From JAMLIA01 sp039810005 (GTDB lineage Bacteria; Chloroflexota; Chloroflexia; Thermomicrobiales; CFX8), in NCBI GenBank assembly GCA_039810005.1, contig JBDHWD010000089.1, positions 1-12,786 of the forward strand: a stretch of DNA of 12,786 nt, written 5' to 3'. Below the pieces are notes generated by a model. The model did no database searches. It was given only the letters and a program-made list of their open reading frames with translations, and had not been told where the DNA came from. Position 1 is the first letter of the stretch, and each line of letters opens with the position of its first letter. The position numbers were made by a program, and so were the translations under genes. Shown here piece by piece: positions 6,654 through 12,786 of this stretch.

Positions 6654-7460
6654 GTGAAAGAGGAGAAAGTGACTGACACGACGAAGCCCACCCGGCCAAC
6701 CTCGCCGGAAGTACGGCTGGAACGTCTCACGGGCGGTCCGATCGAGGAGGGGCAGTTCGACAAGGCGATCCTCGGGCTGGGCGCGACCGAGTACCACGGG
6801 CCGCACCTGCCCTATGGCACCGACACATTCACCGCCGAGACCTGGGCGGAGGCGGTCGCGCGAGAGCTGGGCAACACGCTCGTCCTGCCGACGCTGGCCT
6901 ACGGCGTCAGCCACCACCATCTCGACTGGCCGTGGACGCTATCGCTGCGGCCGGAAACGCTCTCGAACATCATCGTCGACATCGGCGAGTCGCTGCTACA
7001 TCACGGCATCACCAAGCTCATCATCGTGCCAGCGCACGACGGCAACCCGGCACCGGCCGAGACGGCGGCGCGCCTGCTCTCACAGAAGCACGATATGAAG
7101 GTCGCGCTCGTCGATCAGGTGTTCGGCAAGGCCAGGGAGATGCTGGCCGGGCGCTTCGACATCGACGGCGACCACGCTGGCCGCACCGAGATGTCGATGG
7201 TCCTCTACAGCAATCCCGAGACGGCCCGCCACGATCTGGCCACGAAGGAGCAGCCCCAGTACGTCGACCTGCCGATCCTGCTGATCGACAGCTTCAAGGG
7301 AACCGTGCCAAAGGGCTTCTCCGGCGATGCGGCAGCAGGTTCCGCCGAAGAAGGCCAGGCCATGACTGAAGCGATGGTCGCCATCCTCGTCCCCTTCCTC
7401 CGTGAGCTGGACAAGCGCGGCTGGAAGCGCGGCACCTGGATGAGCCGGATCGACGAGTAG
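6654..7460 (+). CDS. Creatininase-family amidohydrolase
   Basis: A 268-residue member of the creatininase family (PF02633), metal-dependent hydrolases that open cyclic or linear amides; relatives include creatininase, the formamide hydrolase ArfB and the peptidase MftE. Metal-site residues expected for the fold are visible: E46 and H48 in GATEYHGPHLPYGTD, D57 at its end, H128 in PAHDGN (the usual family form is NGHGGN or NGHYEN) and E179 in DGDHAGRTEMS. The C-terminal block SAEEGQAMTEAMVAILVPFL precedes a basic tail. Start: GTG 6654 has AGGAAG eight bases upstream; GTG 6669 after AGAGGAG is an alternative. No signal peptide is seen. True creatinine specificity cannot be claimed. A decayed homologous fragment lies at about 11376-11617. 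Confidence 0.88.
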   Translation: MKEEKVTDTTKPTRPTSPEVRLERLTGGPIEEGQFDKAILGLGATEYHGPHLPYGTDTFTAETWAEAVARELGNTLVLPTLAYGVSHHHLDWPWTLSLRPETLSNIIVDIGESLLHHGITKLIIVPAHDGNPAPAETAARLLSQKHDMKVALVDQVFGKAREMLAGRFDIDGDHAGRTEMSMVLYSNPETARHDLATKEQPQYVDLPILLIDSFKGTVPKGFSGDAAAGSAEEGQAMTEAMVAILVPFLRELDKRGWKRGTWMSRIDE

Positions 7461-7462
7461 CG

Positions 7463-7705
7463 TCGAAACGCGGGACGCGGAACAGAGAGCTCAGTGACCA
7501 GTAGAAGGAGATGCAACCCGAAGCTGTTGTCTATCGGATCATCAATCGCGAAACTGGCCGTGCGTTGCTCAGATCGTCGCCGAACCTGCCGCGGCGGCTC
7601 CCGTGCGCTGTCGCGGCGTGCGATCCGGGGCGCAAAGTCGGGTAGGAGTTCGACGCCACGATCCGCACGCTTGCGGAACTTCGTGGTATCGATCGAGCGC
7701 GGCAG
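7463..7705 (+). pseudogene. Decayed GIY-YIG-like gene (paralogue of the intact gene at 12214-12567)
   Basis: In the frame running through 7484, codons 7484-7591 translate to RELSDQ, a TAG stop at 7502-7504, then KEMQPEAVVYRIINRETG and RALLRSSPNLP. This aligns without gaps to residues 8-43 of the intact protein encoded at 12214-12567 (25 of 36 identical). The position equivalent to its start codon is TCG rather than a start. After 7591 the similarity fades and a second in-frame TAG lies near 7640; a weak EFDATIR match to VFDHRIR may be the last trace. AAGGAG immediately before the ATG at 7511 corresponds to the Lys-Glu codons of the homologue, not a ribosome site. The gene follows the creatininase stop by a few bases. 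Confidence 0.8.
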
Positions 7706-7714
7706 TCTCATGCA

Positions 7715-8374
7715 TCATGAATCCCATCCGGCCTGGCGGGCGCGGGCAATCGCCTCTGCGCGATCGGTGACCTGGAGCTTGCTGAAGATATTTGAAATGT
7801 GGTTGCGCACCGTCTTTGGACTCAGGAAGAGTTGCGACGCAATCTGGGCGTTGCTGTCGCCCTGCGCGATATAGGTGAGAATCTCCCGCTCACGTTCGGT
7901 CAGATCAGGAAATGCCTGCCAAGGGGCTAATATGCGCGGCCTGGCGAAGTAGCCCATCAGCCGTCGAGCGATCGCCGGACCGAAGAGTGCCTCACCGCGC
8001 GCGACCGCTCGAATCGCTCGTAGCACTTCCTCCTCGCCCGCTCCCTTCAGCAAGTAGCCGCGGGCTCCCGCGCGCATGGCAGCGAAGACAGAGTCGTCAT
8101 CCTCGTACATTGTCACGACGAGGATGCCGATGTGCGGTGTGGCAGCGGCAATCCGGCTTGTCGCCTCGGTGCCGCTCATCCCAGGCATGTTGAGGTCCAT
8201 CAGAATAACGTCCGGCTGCAACTGCGCGGCCAGCGCAACGACCTCGTCACCGTCGCCCGCCTCTCCGACAACCTCGGTATCCGCGACCGCGTCCAGAAGC
8301 AGCCTCACACCGTCGCGGAAGAAGCGATGATCGTCGGCCAGGATAATCCGGATGCGTTCGTCCTCGCCGCTCAT
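7715..8374 (-). CDS. NarL/LuxR-type two-component response regulator
   Basis: A 219-residue regulator with an N-terminal receiver domain and a C-terminal LuxR-type helix-turn-helix. The receiver has the acidic pair D14/D15 (LADDH), phosphoacceptor D60 (VILMDLNMPG), T88 (VVTMY) and K110 (LLKGAG). The HTH domain (about 156-213) carries LTEREREILTYIAQGDSNAQIA and SPKTVRNHISNIFSKLQV split by a short linker, close to the family consensus. Phosphotransfer would come from the adjacent histidine kinase: the ATG overlaps the kinase stop in an ATGA arrangement, implying translational coupling. AGAGGAG lies just upstream of the ATG. Target genes are unknown; repeats upstream of the operon are candidate autoregulatory sites. 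Confidence 0.95.
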   Translation of the reverse strand: MSGEDERIRIILADDHRFFRDGVRLLLDAVADTEVVGEAGDGDEVVALAAQLQPDVILMDLNMPGMSGTEATSRIAAATPHIGILVVTMYEDDDSVFAAMRAGARGYLLKGAGEEEVLRAIRAVARGEALFGPAIARRLMGYFARPRILAPWQAFPDLTEREREILTYIAQGDSNAQIASQLFLSPKTVRNHISNIFSKLQVTDRAEAIARARQAGWDS

Positions 8375-10470
8375 CTCTCCTCTTTCGACTCGTGCGTGCG
8401 TGTATCGACATCAATGGGGAGTTGAGCGAGTACCCGGGTACCGCTCCCACGCTGCGACTCGATCAGACAGGTGCCGCCCAGCTCCGCCGCGCGCTCGCGC
8501 ATCGAGGCGAACCCGACGCCCGCCTGCCAGCCCTCATGTAGACCTTGCCCGTCATCAGCGATCTTGAGAGATATGGTGTCAGTCATCCTGTCTAGCTCCA
8601 GGCGGACGACACAGACGCGCGCTTCCGCGTGTTTGACAACGTTCGTGAGCGCTTCCTGCACAATGCGATAGGCGGCAACTTCGACGGCGGCGGGCAATGA
8701 CGGCAAGGCCTCTGGCACTTCAATGCTGATTACCAGATTCGGGGAGGCGTGCAGCGCGGCACCCTGACGCAGAGCGCCGACGAGGCCCAGGTCGTCTAGA
8801 GCAGGCGGCCGAAGGTCGTGGACGAGGCGACGAATATCGGTCACGACCGTCTGGCTATGCGCCTTGAGGTCCACGATGACCGCTTCAGCGGCATCAGGGT
8901 CGTGCCGCAGAAGTCGCCGCACAACATCGAGCCGGAGGGTAAAGCCGGCCAGTTGCGGCCCCAGACCGTCATGCAGGTCGCGGCGAAGACGACGGCGCTC
9001 CTCCTCGCGGGCCGTCACAAGCCGCGCTCGCGCATGCTGGAGATCGGCGGCGAGGCGCACCGCCTGCGCGGCGATCCCTGCTTGGCGAGCGAGGTCATCC
9101 AGCAGTTGGCGGTTGGCGGGACCAAACTGATCTCGTGGGGCGAGCTGCAACTCGCCAACGACCTCTCCCTGATAGAGGAGTGGCAGGTGCAACGCTGGTT
9201 CAGATGGTACGCCGGTGATCGCAATGACTGGTGCGTCGCCTTCCTGCTCGAGTGTGATGGCGACGTAGCGCAGTTTCAGTGTTTCGGCGATGCTGTCTAC
9301 GATAGCAGGGAGTACGGCGTCGGGTGTCAATGTGGCATCCAGACGCTGCCCCAACTGCGATAACACCGCGTAGGGGTCGTCCCGCTCACCATACAGAAGA
9401 TGATTAACGCCACGCTGCAAGTGCGCGCGCATGGGCTGGAACAGAACAGCGACCAGTCCGGTAGCGACAAACGCGACGAAGGGCTCAACCTCCGACTGGA
9501 CCAGCGCGCCAACCCCACCGACGATCCCTGCATAGATCCCGACGATCCCAGCGGTGAGTGCGCCGTAGACCAGTGCGCGGTTGACAAGGATGTCGATACC
9601 CCACAACCGATGACGCACGATAGCGGCACCGATCGAGAGCGGTATGAGCATGAAACAGCCGATCATCAGCACGCCACCGATGAGTTCATGGAGGATGACG
9701 CCAACCCCGGATGAGACCAGCATGCCGGAGACGCCGTACACGAGGAACCCAACAATCGCTATCACCAGACCAAGGACGACCCACACAGTCTGCTGTCGCT
9801 GGGCCGGCCCCGAGACGCGCCGGTAGCGGTACACCTGAGCCCCGATGCAACTGGCGAGCAACCCCAGGAAGAGCGCGAAGTTTGCCGTCTCGATGGCGGA
9901 TGATGCGGGGGGAAAGAAATTGAGCGTCTCCTCCATGAGCCATGCGACGACCAGGTAGCGTGTCCAACCGGGCACGAACTGCCCATCGGGAAAGACGTAG
10001 AAGAGGGTGAAGAAAGCGACGAAACCCAGCAGGCCAATGACCTTGACTGGGTCGTCCCAGAACGGATGTCGCGTTGCCAGAGCCGGGAGGCTGCGCGAAT
10101 ACGAGGCGACAAACCAGACGAGCGCGGCGGCCGTATAGAGGGCGATCCACTCATCGGGCCTGCGCGACACGATGATGAGGGCGATCACGAGAAAGCCCAG
10201 GAACAGCATCGTCTCGACGGCGACAATGAAGAGCGCATAGGCACTGGTCGAGAGGCCGAGTTGCGCTAGTCCCGCCCGCGTCGCCTCCGGATCGGCCGTA
10301 TCCGGGCCAGAGATCGTCACAAGCTGGTGATAGTAGGCGGGAAGACTGGCGGCGAAGAGTATCAGCAGGGCGACGGTGGTCGTCGACCATCCCACTCGTG
10401 CCCAGGTCAGACGGTCTCGCCACCAGCCGTCCCCGCCCTCGGCCAGGGTCATGAAGCCTCGAAGCTGCAT
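8371..10470 (-). CDS. Membrane-bound NarL-family sensor histidine kinase (HisKA_3) with GAF-like domain
   Basis: A 699-residue sensor kinase. About eight to nine hydrophobic segments occupy residues 28-345, including 32-50, 78-101, 108-125, 144-160, 195-215, 228-250, 256-285, 298-323 and 330-345. A GAF-like region follows (about 366-475; LDATLTPDAVLPAIVDSIAE and GEVVGELQLAP). The dimerisation/phosphoacceptor helix has EEERRRLRRDLHDGLGPQLAG with H500, then HDLRPPALDDLGL. The ATPase domain shows the N box EALTNVVKHAEA (N610), DDGQGL (639-644) and GVGFASMRERAAELGG. The membrane part resembles sensor kinases that detect signals in or near the membrane; no extracytoplasmic sensor domain is seen. 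The ATG at 10470 has AGGAG seven bases upstream. It is co-transcribed with the preceding membrane protein gene (57 bp gap) and the response regulator (4 bp overlap). Confidence 0.93.
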   Translation of the reverse strand: MQLRGFMTLAEGGDGWWRDRLTWARVGWSTTTVALLILFAASLPAYYHQLVTISGPDTADPEATRAGLAQLGLSTSAYALFIVAVETMLFLGFLVIALIIVSRRPDEWIALYTAAALVWFVASYSRSLPALATRHPFWDDPVKVIGLLGFVAFFTLFYVFPDGQFVPGWTRYLVVAWLMEETLNFFPPASSAIETANFALFLGLLASCIGAQVYRYRRVSGPAQRQQTVWVVLGLVIAIVGFLVYGVSGMLVSSGVGVILHELIGGVLMIGCFMLIPLSIGAAIVRHRLWGIDILVNRALVYGALTAGIVGIYAGIVGGVGALVQSEVEPFVAFVATGLVAVLFQPMRAHLQRGVNHLLYGERDDPYAVLSQLGQRLDATLTPDAVLPAIVDSIAETLKLRYVAITLEQEGDAPVIAITGVPSEPALHLPLLYQGEVVGELQLAPRDQFGPANRQLLDDLARQAGIAAQAVRLAADLQHARARLVTAREEERRRLRRDLHDGLGPQLAGFTLRLDVVRRLLRHDPDAAEAVIVDLKAHSQTVVTDIRRLVHDLRPPALDDLGLVGALRQGAALHASPNLVISIEVPEALPSLPAAVEVAAYRIVQEALTNVVKHAEARVCVVRLELDRMTDTISLKIADDGQGLHEGWQAGVGFASMRERAAELGGTCLIESQRGSGTRVLAQLPIDVDTRTHESKEER

Positions 10471-10527
10471 GGGGATACTCCTGACCTGTCAGCGATCACC
10501 GCCGGCCGATTCCATTACCCGAGAACA

Positions 10528-11262
10528 CTAGCGCATCGTTGGTTCGCGACCAAGCGGTGCGGTGACCGGTTGTCGCGAGCCATTGCGCAACACCAGCGTC
10601 AGGCTTGTCACGAGGACCCACAGTGTGAAGAGCGCCACGCCGAGAAAGCCAAACATACCGGGAGCGCCGTCGATGTCGAAGTAGGCGAAGGTGCCGATGA
10701 GATTCACGCCAGCAACTGCCAATCCGAGCCAGCCGGCCCAACGCGGCGCGATCCGCGTCTGCATGATGGCGAGGGCGCTGGCCGCCAGGAAGACGACGCG
10801 CGGGAAACCGCTGAACAACATCAGTGCTGGAACCAGCCCATCAAGTCCGCGCACGACGGCAGGGGTCACCCCATCGGCCTCCGCGATGAGGGCGGTCCCG
10901 GCATAGGTCGCTTGCGCAGCCAGGATGAGGAGGACTGTCGCGACACCACCGCCAAAGACGAGGAGCGGGACTGATGAACCCTTGCCCATGGCTTGCCGCA
11001 GAATACCGGACAGGCCACCAAGAAAGATCAGAAACGCGATCGCGCCCAGCCCGCTACAGTACGTGCTGATCAGGTGGCCCGTCTGGTTGGCGACGTATGA
11101 TGCAGCGAGCTCCGCTGCTGGCGCGTCTGACTCCGGCAGGCTTGGCGCGGTGAATATTGCCGCGATGGAAAGCACGCCGAAGGCGAGACCTCCTCCAAGC
11201 GCCACGCGATCCCAGGTACCCGTTTCAGAATCCAGACTCTGTCGCTGTTCGCTGCGTTGCAT
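10528..11262 (-). CDS. Six-helix membrane protein of unknown function (possibly DUF4386-like), first gene of the two-component operon
   Basis: A 244-residue protein with a short polar N-terminus and six hydrophobic segments (about 21-40, 63-88, 98-121, 142-166, 175-195 and 203-225), then a polar tail. A loop after helix 1 (PSLPESDAPAAELAASYVAN) resembles extracytoplasmic loops of DUF4386-type proteins, but I cannot confirm membership. No catalytic motif is evident. The ATG at 11262 has GAAGGG about eight bases upstream. Its position 57 bp ahead of a membrane sensor kinase suggests the product could be an accessory sensor, or an output protected by the system. Confidence 0.75.
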   Translation of the reverse strand: MQRSEQRQSLDSETGTWDRVALGGGLAFGVLSIAAIFTAPSLPESDAPAAELAASYVANQTGHLISTYCSGLGAIAFLIFLGGLSGILRQAMGKGSSVPLLVFGGGVATVLLILAAQATYAGTALIAEADGVTPAVVRGLDGLVPALMLFSGFPRVVFLAASALAIMQTRIAPRWAGWLGLAVAGVNLIGTFAYFDIDGAPGMFGFLGVALFTLWVLVTSLTLVLRNGSRQPVTAPLGREPTMR

Positions 11263-11343
11263 GCGTTCTGCCCTTCTCGGCTACGTGATCCGTTGCACGC
11301 TTCGACACAACTCCTGTGCCTGCTCCAAAGTAGGGCACGAGCT

Positions 11344-11380
11344 ATCCCGGTTTCATGGGAGTTCATCCCGGTTCTCTGGG
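11344..11380 (-). promoter_or_regulatory. Pair of AACCGGGAT direct repeats 21 bp apart upstream of the two-component operon
   Basis: On the minus strand AACCGGGAT occurs twice, at 11373-11365 and 11352-11344, exactly 21 bp apart (two turns of B-DNA). The flanks are also similar: the plus-strand 16-mers beginning at 11344 and 11365 agree at 13 of 16 positions. They lie about 80-120 bp upstream of the first gene of the operon, a suitable place for activator or autoregulator binding. A binding role for the response regulator is inferred, not shown. The repeat region borders the creatininase remnant. Confidence 0.4.
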
Positions 11381-11617
11381 CAAGCGCGTCCCGAATCCCG
11401 GGGGCATCGCGACCGGATGCGCAGCGACGGCGACCACGCCGGGCATACCGAACCGACGACATTCACCGACCTGCCCGTCTTGCTGATTGACGCCTTCAAG
11501 CACGACGCGCCCTGTTCGGCCGAGGAAGGCCAGGCGATGACCGAGGCCGCCGTCGCCATCCTCGTTTCTTTTCTCCGCGAGCTCGACACGTTAGCGCTGA
11601 CGACCAGCTACGAATGA
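11376..11617 (+). pseudogene. 3' remnant of a second creatininase-family gene
   Basis: In one frame this stretch encodes DGDHAGHTE (11426-11452), then FTDLPVLLIDAFK and SAEEGQAMTEAAVAIL and VSFLRELD, ending at TGA 11615-11617. The same blocks occur in the same order in the intact protein at 6654-7460 (DGDHAGRTE, YVDLPILLIDSFK, SAEEGQAMTEAMVAIL, VPFLRELD); 22 of 24 residues match in the last two blocks. About 20 residues are missing between the first two blocks and about nine between the next two, both in frame. A weaker match (FSGQARPESRG to VFGKAREMLAG) reaches upstream to about 11376. The N-terminal two-thirds, including the metal-binding GATEYHG and HDGN motifs, are absent, so it cannot be an active hydrolase. 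A small open frame starts at ATG 11417 but has no ribosome site. Confidence 0.82.
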
Positions 11618-11655
11618 TCCTGAAACACGCATGGAACCATCGCTCCACCTACCCA

Positions 11656-12051
11656 TTACTCGGACTTCCCCTCCGCGACAATTTCCACCGGATTGCCATC
11701 CGGATCGACAACCCACGCGGCGCGCAGGCGACCGTCGAGGAAGTCGTGCGGCGCGGTCATCGGCTGCGCGCCACCGGCGAGCAGATCAGCGTAGGACTGA
11801 TCGACATCGTCGGTCCAGAGACAGACCTCAGCGCGTGCCGGTCCATCACCGGCCGGGATTGCATGTACCTGCTGCGCCGACTCGATTGAGGCAAGCCCGA
11901 GGATCAGCCCACCCATACGCAGCTCGACATGCGCCGGCGGCCCCGACTCCGGCGTGCGAAACGTCTCGGCGAAGCCGAACAGATCAACATAGAAGCGCAC
12001 CGACGTCTCAACATCACGCACATAGAAATTCACCTGCGGATCGCGGTACAC
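11656..12051 (-). CDS. VOC-superfamily (glyoxalase/bleomycin-resistance-like) protein
   Basis: A 131-residue protein of the vicinal oxygen chelate fold. It has the paired beta-alpha-beta signature: VNFYVRDVETSVRFYVDLFG near the N-terminus, HVELRMGGLILGLA, then AEVCLWTDDVDQSYADLLAGG and WVVDPDGNPVEIV at the C-terminus. The glyoxalase I ligand pattern is not complete (the first strand has Asn where a His is often seen), so the reaction is unknown; it may bind a small hydrophobic compound. I prefer GTG 12051, with AAAGG eight bases upstream, because the product then begins YRDPQVNFYV; ATG 12084 is in frame but poorly spaced from any ribosome site. The frame stays open far upstream, antisense to the next gene, and that extension is not real coding sequence. 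Confidence 0.85.
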   Translation of the reverse strand: MYRDPQVNFYVRDVETSVRFYVDLFGFAETFRTPESGPPAHVELRMGGLILGLASIESAQQVHAIPAGDGPARAEVCLWTDDVDQSYADLLAGGAQPMTAPHDFLDGRLRAAWVVDPDGNPVEIVAEGKSE

Positions 12052-12213
12052 GGACGTTGCCTTTCGTTTGCTATCGATCTGCATCCTGGGCGTAAAGAGC
12101 CAGACCGGTGCTACGCAACACACCACAAACTGCCGTCGCGAAGAGTAGCGCGTGAGCGCGATGGCGTGGTAGGAAATGTCGGGAGCTGAACAGAGAAGCG
12201 CGAAGGAGCACCG

Positions 12214-12567
12214 ATGACCGATCGCTCGCGACGAAGAGAGCTGCGCGATCAGTACAAGGAGACACACACCGAAGCCGGCGTCTACCGGATCGTCAACAAG
12301 GAGACGGGCAAGGCGCTGCTCGCCGCATCGCCCAATCTGCCCAGCGTCCGCAACAAGATCGCGTTTGCGCGCTCGACCGGCACAGCCGGCGTGTTCGACC
12401 ACCGCATCCGCGCCGATGTCGACCATTACGGCGTCGACGCATTCGAGCTGGAGATCGTTGAATTGCTCGACATCACGCCGGAGATGACCCGCGAGGACAT
12501 TCAACGCGACCTCGCCGCGCTCGAAGAGATCGTTCGCGAGCAGCAGGATCCTGATCTGCTGTACTGA
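12214..12567 (+). CDS. GIY-YIG-like domain protein, degenerate YIG motif
   Basis: A 117-residue protein resembling the short GIY-YIG-family proteins seen in Bacillus and Chloroflexota, which begin with a charged helix (RRRELRDQYKETHTEAGVYRI). GVYRI (22-26) corresponds to the GIY strand. The second motif, normally Y-V/I-G-S, reads LLAAS (35-39), so the aromatic and glycine positions are lost. SPNLPSVRNKIAFAR supplies the following helix, and HYGVDAFELEIVELL (71-85) and a C-terminal helix with paired glutamates (104-105) complete the fold. Nuclease activity is doubtful and the function is unknown. AAGGAG lies five bases before the ATG. A decayed homologous copy lies at 7463-7705. It is divergent from the VOC gene (162 bp gap) and just upstream of the MoeA-like gene. 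Confidence 0.65.
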   Translation: MTDRSRRRELRDQYKETHTEAGVYRIVNKETGKALLAASPNLPSVRNKIAFARSTGTAGVFDHRIRADVDHYGVDAFELEIVELLDITPEMTREDIQRDLAALEEIVREQQDPDLLY

Positions 12568-12601
12568 GCCAACCTGAAGCCGCGGCAGAAGGAGAGTCGG
12601 A

Positions 12602-12786
12602 TTGAAAGCGCACGCACTCGCCCCGGCCGACATCACGCCAGCTCAGGCCGGTTGGGTGCTGGCGCACGACGTCCGCGATCACTCCGGCGCGCTCCGCCTG
12701 CCGAAGGGCACCGTCATCGATCCGGCGCACCAGGACACGCTGCATGAATGCGCTTCGCCAGAGCTTCACTTCGTTGAGCGTGAGGC
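12602..12786 (+). CDS. Probable MoeA-like / molybdopterin-binding protein, N-terminal part (runs off the window)
   Basis: Translation from TTG 12602 gives MKAHALAPADITPAQAGWVL, then AHDVRDHSGALRLPKGTVID and HQDTLHECASPELHFVE, open to the window end (61 codons). The pattern G-x-V-L-A-H-D-V-R-D...-L-P-K-G-x-V-I-D matches the N-terminus of MoeA-like molybdopterin-binding proteins, where a conserved LPKG/KKGHVV turn follows. AAGGAG at 12589-12594 sits seven bases before the TTG, a strong reason to accept this non-ATG start. It begins 34 bp after the GIY-YIG-like gene, so the two are probably co-transcribed. Only the first domain is present, so the exact family is tentative. Confidence 0.5.
   Translation, partial: MKAHALAPADITPAQAGWVLAHDVRDHSGALRLPKGTVIDPAHQDTLHECASPELHFVERE

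Noticed and set aside
5859..6920. Minus-strand open frame of 353 codons
   Set aside because: It is antisense to the M20 hydrolase and creatininase genes, crosses the intergenic hairpins and has no recognisable domain.
7505..7513. AAGGAG followed by ATG as a ribosome site and start of a small gene
   Set aside because: Spacing is zero, the six bases align with Lys-Glu codons of the intact paralogue, and the frame soon hits a stop.
8818..9363. Plus-strand open frame across the kinase gene
   Set aside because: It is a shadow of the kinase ATPase/phosphoacceptor coding region with no domain or ribosome site.
12085..12636. Long in-frame extension upstream of the VOC protein (minus strand), which would make a 326-residue protein
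   Set aside because: It is antisense to the well-supported GIY-YIG-like gene, has no family resemblance, and a good ribosome site plus family-typical N-terminus favour the GTG at 12051.
1..12786. CRISPR array, tRNA/rRNA gene, or transposase-bearing insertion sequence
   Set aside because: No regularly spaced direct repeats, cloverleaf-like segments, rRNA motifs or transposase domains were seen on either strand.

Overview
The window looks like chromosomal DNA of a high-GC member of the Chloroflexota, most likely near Thermomicrobia/Sphaerobacter. This is an inference from gene content and family resemblance (a Chloroflexota-type secreted C-terminal domain, an LLM-class flavin enzyme, M28 and M20 amidohydrolases, an MscL with a zinc-ribbon tail), not from a marker gene. 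I see no rRNA, tRNA, CRISPR array, transposase or intact mobile element.

Layout. (1) 3-869: 3' end of a secreted protein gene with two tandem Cys-containing repeats. (2) 870-1256: a gene-free gap holding a nested inverted-repeat, MITE/REP-like element (about 883-1146) and the mscL terminator. (3) 1257-2251: mscL (minus) divergent from a small four-helix membrane protein gene of the phage holin superfamily IV type. (4) 2262-4665: an LLM-class flavin oxidoreductase and an M28 zinc aminopeptidase, both minus, separated by a strong hairpin. (5) 4784-5247: a DUF3995-like membrane protein gene broken by a frameshift and lacking a normal start codon, running directly into an M20 N-carbamoyl amino acid hydrolase/allantoate amidohydrolase-type gene (5247-6485). 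(6) 6486-7460: a GC-rich hairpin repeat, a leader with three consecutive hairpins, and a creatininase-family gene. (7) 7463-7714: a decayed copy of a GIY-YIG-like gene. (8) 7715-11262 (minus): a three-gene unit made of a six-helix membrane protein, a NarL-type sensor histidine kinase and a LuxR/NarL response regulator. (9) 11263-11655: the upstream region of that operon, with two AACCGGGAT repeats exactly 21 bp apart, overlapping the 3' remnant of a second creatininase-family gene. (10) 11656-12051 (minus): a VOC/glyoxalase-like protein. (11) 12214-12567: an intact GIY-YIG-like gene, followed by the TTG-started beginning of a probable MoeA-like molybdopterin-binding protein running off the window.

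The most notable pattern is reciprocal. An intact creatininase gene is followed by a dead GIY-YIG-like gene, and about 4 kb further on a dead creatininase fragment is followed by an intact GIY-YIG-like gene. The dead copy of each closely resembles the intact copy of the other. This suggests an ancestral creatininase/GIY-YIG pair that was duplicated, separated by the two-component operon, and then lost complementary halves. No wholly new defence or metabolic system is evident. The M28 peptidase, carbamoylase and creatininase genes together suggest peptide, ureide or creatinine-type nitrogen scavenging, but the substrates cannot be read from sequence.
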